Program-made: the position numbers and the translations under genes
Notes under the pieces: model-generated
The model's database searches: none
Seen by the model: the letters and a program-made list of their open reading frames with translations, nothing else
What the model was told of the DNA's origin: nothing
Shown: piece after piece, positions 59,545 to 64,000 of the stretch
Numbering within the stretch: the first letter of the stretch is position 1
How the letters are laid out: the number at the start of each line of letters is the position of its first letter
From: Prado023 sp963798745
Lineage (GTDB): Bacteria; Actinomycetota; Actinomycetes; S36-B12; CAIYMF01
Assembly: GCA_963798745.1 (NCBI GenBank)
Contig: CAWCUF010000004.1
Coordinates: 206,830 to 270,829, forward strand
DNA: 64,000 nt
Direction: 5' to 3'

Positions 59545-60711
59545 CTATGGCTGTCGACGCACGAAGGCGGCCATCGCAGGCACGGTGTAGGCGATGACGC
59601 CGTGATCCGGGGAGTAGATGAGTCCCTTGCTGATCAGGTTGGCGCGGGTAGGGCCCAGAGAGGTGACCTTCTTGCCCAACCGTGCTGCGACCTCCCCCGA
59701 TGCGCTGCCGCTGTCACCATCGAGGGCCATGGCACGCAGGTAGGCCTTCTCCGCCGAGGTGGCTCGGTCCCATCGAACGCGGAAGAACCCGGTGTCCAAG
59801 GCCAATTGGCCACGGGCAATGCCGGTCTTGACATCGGCGAGGGTGAGCCTCGACCCGTCGGCGGCGTTCCAGGTGTCCTGGCCGTACTGCTGAAGAAAGT
59901 AGGGGTATCCGCCGGCTTCTTGGACAACCAGGTCCAGGGCGTCGGCCGCCCATTCGACGTGTTGTGTGCGCGCCGGCTCGACCAGCGCCGCACCGGCTGC
60001 GGCCGGCTCCAGGGCACCGACCTGGTGGTAGTGGTACAGCCGTTCGGCGTAGGACTTCGCCTCAGCCAGGCGGCGTGGCAGGCTGGGCAGGCCCGCTAGG
60101 GCGACCACGAGTCTGTCCCCGCGCTGGTTGGCCGCGTGGATGATCGAGCACAGGGCAGCCAGTTCCTCGTCGGGCAGGTCCTGGGCCTCGTCGATCAGGA
60201 CCGCCACCCCGACGCCGCGGTCCTCAGCTGCCCCCGACAGGTCACGCAGCAACTTCCCCAGATCGGATTCGAATCCTCCGGTGTCGGCCCCGCCGCCCGC
60301 GGAGTCCGCCAAGTCCACCCCGAAGCTCCAGGTGCCAGCCGAGTCGTAGGAGGCCTTGAAGCTCAACGCTGTCTTGAGCCCCTTGAGCACCCGTGCACCG
60401 ACCCCGGGGCGCGCCAGGTCGACCAGGTTGTCGTGGAAGCCCTCCCCGATCGCCGCGCGGATGGTCTTGCCCGACCGGGCCTCGATTTGGGTAACCAGCC
60501 AGGAACGCTCCTCCGCGATCCGGGCGAACCGGGCCAGCAGCACGGTCTTACCCACACCGCGCAGTCCGTAGAGGACCAGAGACTGGGCGTCGTGCCCGGC
60601 CTCGATCCGGCGCAGGGCAACGTCCCAGGCTTGGAGGTGCTCACCCCGCCCGGACAGGGCCGCAGGCGGGCGGCCCGCCCCAGGGGAATACGGATTGCTG
60701 ACGGGGTCCAC
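59545..60711 (-). CDS. AAA ATPase (ORC1/STAND-like)
   Basis: This is a 388-residue ATP-binding protein. Walker A is VLYGLRGVGKTVLLARFARI (about residues 46-65), Walker B is GVAVLIDEAQDLPDEELAAL (about 168-187), and a sensor-like LVVALAGLPSLPRRLAEA follows. A lid region has AGGYPYFLQQYGQDTW, a motif common in this ATPase group. The C-terminus (TSAEKAYLRAMA, TRANLISKGLIYSPDHGV) is a winged helix that may bind DNA. GTG 60711 lies 7 nt after a TACACT -10, giving a leaderless start. It is an orphan with no obvious effector; phage defence or mobile-element roles are possible but unsupported. Confidence 0.85.
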   Translation of the reverse strand: MDPVSNPYSPGAGRPPAALSGRGEHLQAWDVALRRIEAGHDAQSLVLYGLRGVGKTVLLARFARIAEERSWLVTQIEARSGKTIRAAIGEGFHDNLVDLARPGVGARVLKGLKTALSFKASYDSAGTWSFGVDLADSAGGGADTGGFESDLGKLLRDLSGAAEDRGVGVAVLIDEAQDLPDEELAALCSIIHAANQRGDRLVVALAGLPSLPRRLAEAKSYAERLYHYHQVGALEPAAAGAALVEPARTQHVEWAADALDLVVQEAGGYPYFLQQYGQDTWNAADGSRLTLADVKTGIARGQLALDTGFFRVRWDRATSAEKAYLRAMALDGDSGSASGEVAARLGKKVTSLGPTRANLISKGLIYSPDHGVIAYTVPAMAAFVRRQP

Positions 60712-60718
60712 GCCCCCG

Positions 60719-60748
60719 AGTGTAGGGATGTATAGCTCTCTATGGCAA
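60719..60748 (-). promoter_or_regulatory. leaderless promoter of AAA ATPase gene
   Basis: On the minus strand TTGCCA (60748-60743), an 18-nt spacer and TACACT (60724-60719) precede the GTG at 60711. ATAG...CTAT inverted repeats in the spacer could be an operator. Confidence 0.6.
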
Positions 60749-61129
60749 TCCGCAATAGGGCGCTACAGATCACTAGCCCGCGACCGTCGCGTCACCGGAA
60801 ACCGATCCTCCATCAGAGATGATCACCATCGTCGCCTGATGGCGTCGGTGCGCAGCGTTGTCACCGCAGGTCGTTCCACAAAAGGGACGGAATGGACCAG
60901 AGCGTTGAGTGCAGGGCGGCCCGCGCTTGACAGTCATACGCGGCGGATAGACGTACCTGATGTCAGGTCTATTACCTGCGGTTGGTCGACAGCGCCTGCC
61001 GGTTTCGGGCTTATGACGATGGCCACCTCGTCGCTGAATCACGCCCCTACCGCCGACTGGACCTGAGGCTGGAGCCGGTCGCCGATGCGGACCTCTTGAC
61101 TTCCGCGTGGTGCTGGTGGGACCTTGTGG
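60749..61129. other. intergenic with one repeat fragment
   Basis: GCTTGACAGTCATACGCGGC at about 60927-60946 resembles the module B end (CTTGACAGTCCTTCGCGGC). Otherwise no gene or RNA is recognisable. Confidence 0.4.
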
Positions 61130-61152
61130 TAGGTGAGGGTAGCCTCACCTAA
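61130..61152 (+). promoter_or_regulatory. DtxR/IdeR-like iron box
   Basis: TGAGGGTAGCCTCACCTAA (61134-61152) agrees at 16 of 19 positions with the palindromic iron-box consensus TTAGGTTAGCCTAACCTAA. It is also part of a perfect 9-bp inverted repeat, TAGGTGAGG (61130-61138) and CCTCACCTA (61143-61151). It lies 43 bp upstream of the 61195 start, so the operon is likely repressed by an iron-loaded DtxR-type regulator. Confidence 0.6.
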
Positions 61153-61194
61153 TGCAAGTTGCACCACGCCAGCCGCATTCAGGGGGAAGCCATC

Positions 61195-61449
61195 ATGGGG
61201 CAGTACGACACAAGCGACCTGTATCGCAGGCAGCACACCGATGAGGCGGGCCACGCGGTCCTCGGCTCGGGCCTGAAGTCCACGAAGAAGCGCCGGCGGG
61301 CGTTCCTCCTCCCGCTGGTGGTGCTCGTCCTGGGAATCCTGTTGGGGATGTGGGGTCCGCTGCCCGGGCTGGGCATGGTCCTGACCATTGGTGGGTTGAT
61401 GGGAATGGTGACGACCGCAGGCCTGGTGCTCACCGACGGGCTGTCCTGA
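61195..61449 (+). CDS. small two-helix membrane protein
   Basis: This is an 84-residue protein. The N-terminus is hydrophilic (GQYDTSDLYRRQHTDEAGHA), followed by a basic stretch KSTKKRRR and two hydrophobic helices (AFLLPLVVLVLGILLGMW, VLTIGGLMGMVTTAGLVL). The basic residues before helix 1 predict both ends inside. ATG 61195 follows GGGGGAAG. The stop overlaps the next gene's start (TGATG), so it is translated together with the lipoprotein gene. Function unknown; iron-box control is inferred. Confidence 0.7.
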   Translation: MGQYDTSDLYRRQHTDEAGHAVLGSGLKSTKKRRRAFLLPLVVLVLGILLGMWGPLPGLGMVLTIGGLMGMVTTAGLVLTDGLS

Positions 61450-62447
61450 TGTCCAGGCGCTTTGGTGATGGGCGCCTGGTCGCACCGATCTGCGCGGTGG
61501 CACTGTTCTCCGGCTGCACCGCTGGGAGTACTCCGGATCCCACGCCCTCCCCCTCCGGTTCCGTCGGGGCTGAGGTCCCGACTGATGAGATCGCCGACGT
61601 GATGCCCACCGACCTTCAGGCCGAGACCTACTTCGACATGGATCGAGCCTCATGGCAGAGACTGCGGGAGACCGCTACTTCGATGCCCTGGCGGATGGTC
61701 GACGCCGGGGGTGTGCAGCAGGCCGTTGCCTGCATCGGGCAGGGCGCGCCCACGGTGGTCTACATCAACGGGTGGGATGCCCCGGCGGCGGCGCACTGGT
61801 CGCTGGCGGCCGCTGAGCAGGCTGAGTCCAACCGGGTCTGCATGTTCGACAGGCCGGGGATGGGGTTGTCCCCGGCGCGGCGCGGCGCCGCCCCGCACAG
61901 CACGCCCGGGCAACACGCCCAGGAGATGCTCGACATGCTGGCGGTCCAGGGCGAGAGCGGCCCCTTCGTCCTGGTCCCGTGGTCCTACGGGGGGCTCGTC
62001 GCACGAGCGGCTGCCACACAGCACCCCGACCAGATTGCCGGGATGGTCCTGGTGGACGCCACGTCCCCCCTTCAGGAGGGGCTCGACGAACCGTGGCAAG
62101 GGGAGGACGGGATCGTCGATACCGACACCATCGCCAGCACCGTCGGCGAAGGTCCCGACATGGGCAACCGGCCCGTGATCGTGCTGCAGGCCGGCATAGT
62201 GGACCCGGCGGCCCCGGCCGGGTACGCCACACAGTGGCGGGACCTGCAACGCCAGGCAGCCACGATCTCGGCCAACTCCCGCTACGGCGTCGTCGACGAA
62301 TCCGACCACGCGATCCCGATCCGCAACCCGGCCGCAGTGGTCGCAGCCACGTCGGCGGTCGCCGAGTCCGTCCGCGCCGGCAACGCCACCCTGCCGGCCT
62401 GCCCCGAGGACCTCGACGCTGCCGGGGTCACCTGCTCAGGAGACTGA
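61449..62447 (+). CDS. alpha/beta hydrolase lipoprotein
   Basis: This is a 332-residue predicted lipoprotein. The signal (LVAPICAVALFSGC) has lipobox LFSGC. The alpha/beta-hydrolase part shows TVVYINGWDAPAAAHWS (oxyanion region), VCMFDRPGMGLS, a nucleophile elbow VPWSYGG, and a catalytic His in VDESDHAIPI. It should act as an extracytoplasmic esterase or similar. It overlaps the small membrane protein gene by 1 bp and precedes a serine hydrolase lipoprotein by 2 bp, so the three form an operon under the iron box. Confidence 0.82.
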   Translation: MSRRFGDGRLVAPICAVALFSGCTAGSTPDPTPSPSGSVGAEVPTDEIADVMPTDLQAETYFDMDRASWQRLRETATSMPWRMVDAGGVQQAVACIGQGAPTVVYINGWDAPAAAHWSLAAAEQAESNRVCMFDRPGMGLSPARRGAAPHSTPGQHAQEMLDMLAVQGESGPFVLVPWSYGGLVARAAATQHPDQIAGMVLVDATSPLQEGLDEPWQGEDGIVDTDTIASTVGEGPDMGNRPVIVLQAGIVDPAAPAGYATQWRDLQRQAATISANSRYGVVDESDHAIPIRNPAAVVAATSAVAESVRAGNATLPACPEDLDAAGVTCSGD

Positions 62448-62449
62448 CC

Positions 62450-63674
62450 ATGAACTGGCAGTCACGCACGCCCGGGATCGCGGGCCTGGCCCTTGTCGCC
62501 GCCCTCACCGTGGGCTGCACCCCGGGAGAAGAACCTGCCCCGGCAGCTGCCGGGGCGTCGAGGACCGCGACCGAGGTCACCGCTGCGCAGTCGCGGTCGG
62601 CCCCGAGTACGCCACTCCCGGGTGAGGGGCCACTGCCCGGCGCGACCGCCGACCGGCTGCAGGGGGTGCTCGACGACTGGGTCGCTGGCGAGAACAACAT
62701 CGGGATCACGGCTGCTGTTGTCACCGAGGACGGGACCTGGCAGGGTGCCGCCGGACAGGACGGGGCCGGGATGGACCTGGTTCCCGAGTCGGCGATGGCC
62801 ATCGCCAGCATCACCAAGACGTTCGTGGCCGCTGAGGTGATGAATCTGGCCGGTCAGGGGTTGGTGGATCTCGACGCGCCCGTGACGGATTACGTGTCCG
62901 TCCCGTTCGACACCGAGGGTGCCACGGTGCGCCAGGTGCTCGGGATGCGCAGTGGATTCCCCCTGGACCCCGTCGGCGAGATGTTCGAGTCGGCCGCTGA
63001 GGACCTTGACAGGAGTTGGACCACCGCCGAGGCGATCGCGCTGGCCGACGCCGACGGACCACGCCAGAGCAGGGTGGGCGTCACCGACTACAACAACCTG
63101 AACTACCTGGTGCTCGGCCAGATGATCGAACAACTCACCGGAGGCCCGCTGGCCGCTACGCTCAGCAGGTGACCTGATCGAGCCGGCCGGGCTCGAGCGC
63201 GTCTGGGTCCAGGACGCTCAGCAGCCCGAGCCACCCCTGACCGTGTCCGAGGAGGACCCGGACCTGGACACCGTCGACAACGACGGGCCCTGGCTGCCCT
63301 CCCGGTCGATGGCCTCGGCGACCGGGCCAGCCGGTGGGATCGCCGCAGACGCACCGAGCATCGCCCGCTGGGGTTACCTGCTCTACGGGGGCCACGTCAT
63401 CGACTCCGGACTCGTGGAGCAGATGACCAAGCCCGAGTGGGGCGGGGCCCTGGAGTGGTACGGCCTGGGCACCGCGGGATGGGTACAAGGCACGGACGTC
63501 TTCGTGGGGCACGGTGGTGACATCGTCACCTATCACGGCGCCCTGGTGGTGGCGACCGCCGACAACGTGTCGATCGCGGTCCTAGTCCCAGCCCCAGCGC
63601 GCGACAGGCCCGAGGTCGACGTCGAAACCGGTGACGTGCCCGACCTCTTGCTCGAGACACTCACACAGCGCTGA
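62450..63674 (+). pseudogene. serine hydrolase lipoprotein (beta-lactamase family), frameshifted
   Basis: The signal and lipobox (LALVAALTVGC) begin the protein. The beta-lactamase-like nucleophile is IASITKTFVAAEVMN (S-x-x-K), and the Tyr motif is VTDYNNLNYLVLG. In-frame reading stops at 63172. The remainder is one base out of phase (DLIEPAGLERVWVQDAQQPE, PSIARWGYLLYGGHVIDSGL), and the HGG in VGHGGDIVTYHG is the KTG equivalent. A single indel near 63155 explains the break. Repaired, it is about 405 residues. It is the last gene of the iron-box operon. Sequencing error cannot be excluded. Confidence 0.75.
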
Positions 63675-63724
63675 GCCGCCCAGTCACCCCGGGCGGCGGC
63701 ACCTCACCGGGTGGGACCGGCACC

Positions 63725-63965
63725 ATGACGACCGCCTCCATCCTCGGCCGGACTGGGGCACACGCTCTGCGCACTTGTCCTGCAGGCAGCCGTCGTGGTC
63801 GGCTACCTGCTGGTACCGCAGGGGCGCCGGGTCCACGTGATGGCCGGCTTCACGGACTGGCTGACGAGGCGTCGCGAGTTCTGGGCCGGGATCGCCGGGC
63901 TCCTGGTCGGCATCGGACTGTTGATCGTCTCGGTTCCCCACCTGGTCAGGGAGCTCAACCTCTGA
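63725..63965 (+). pseudogene. membrane protein C-terminal part, frame broken
   Basis: The plus strand contains a coherent C-terminus with two hydrophobic segments (GLGHTLCALVLQAAVVVGYL, FWAGIAGLLVGIGLLIVSVP) ending HLVRELNL at 63965. It resembles the end of GAP/Sap-type multi-helix membrane proteins, but that is weak. No start in its own frame is convincing, and the ATG at 63725 is in another frame. The rest of the gene is missing. Confidence 0.4.
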
Positions 63966-64000
63966 GGACGTGGCCAGAGAGAAGAACCTCGCCAATGGGT

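Noticed and set aside
1..64000. CRISPR arrays, rRNA operons, replication origin
   Set aside because: I saw no regularly spaced short repeats, no rRNA core sequences and no DnaA-box cluster.

Overview
The window is high-GC DNA from a Gram-positive actinobacterium. The evidence is the SARP/BTAD-type regulators, leaderless promoters with TATGCT-type -10 boxes, a DtxR/IdeR-like iron box, actinobacterial lipoproteins, and IS481/ISL3 remnants. I cannot name the genus. Much of it looks like accessory or decaying chromosome: intact genes alternate with frameshifted genes, IS remnants and a dispersed roughly 260-bp repeat with about eight substantial copies and several short pieces. No rRNA gene, complete tRNA or CRISPR array is visible.

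Layout. 0.5-5.3 kb: an autoregulated HTH gene, a dienelactone hydrolase, a membrane HEFGH protein, and a SAM-riboswitch-controlled sulfur operon (DUF1737 protein, rhodanese, metZ). 5.3-10.5 kb: ISL3 remnant, GNAT genes, an excisionase-type antitoxin with a frameshifted PIN toxin, an SMR transporter, and the 3' half of a tRNA-Gly(UCC) that looks like an integration scar. 11-18 kb: locus 1 of an unusual receptor-like system (lipoprotein plus a 1714-residue wHTH-BTAD / kinase-like / STAND NTPase / TM / propeller protein). 18-25 kb: a cluster of broken genes (methyltransferase, a glutamine amidotransferase with an internal inversion, HAD, HD) around an intact SulP transporter. 25-30.4 kb: P-type ATPase, PPK2 polyphosphate kinase and a DUF2252 protein. 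30-41 kb: META lipoprotein, CMD-like protein, serine hydrolase, two-component system, IS481 remnant, Fic protein, DUF1295 membrane protein. 41-48.8 kb: locus 2 of the receptor-like system (409-residue lipoprotein, 1638-residue paralogue, decayed third lipoprotein). 49-64 kb: acyl-CoA synthetase, DUF1016 nuclease-like protein, HigBA, alpha/beta hydrolase, RES/Xre toxin-antitoxin, AAA ATPase, and an iron-box operon of a small membrane protein and two hydrolase lipoproteins.

The strongest candidate for an undescribed system is the pair of loci at 11-17 kb and 41-48 kb. Each encodes a ToxR-like topology at very large scale: cytoplasmic DNA-binding wHTH-BTAD, a catalytically impaired kinase domain, a STAND ATPase, one membrane span, and a predicted extracytoplasmic beta-propeller. 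Each sits next to members of one lipoprotein family. I propose that the lipoprotein and propeller sense outside the membrane and the STAND module gates the DNA-binding end. That is inference from domain order and neighbourhood.

Many single-base frameshifts fall in or near homopolymers, so some 'pseudogenes' may be sequencing errors. Others (an inversion, an 8-bp duplication, mosaic junctions) are real rearrangements unless the assembly is wrong.
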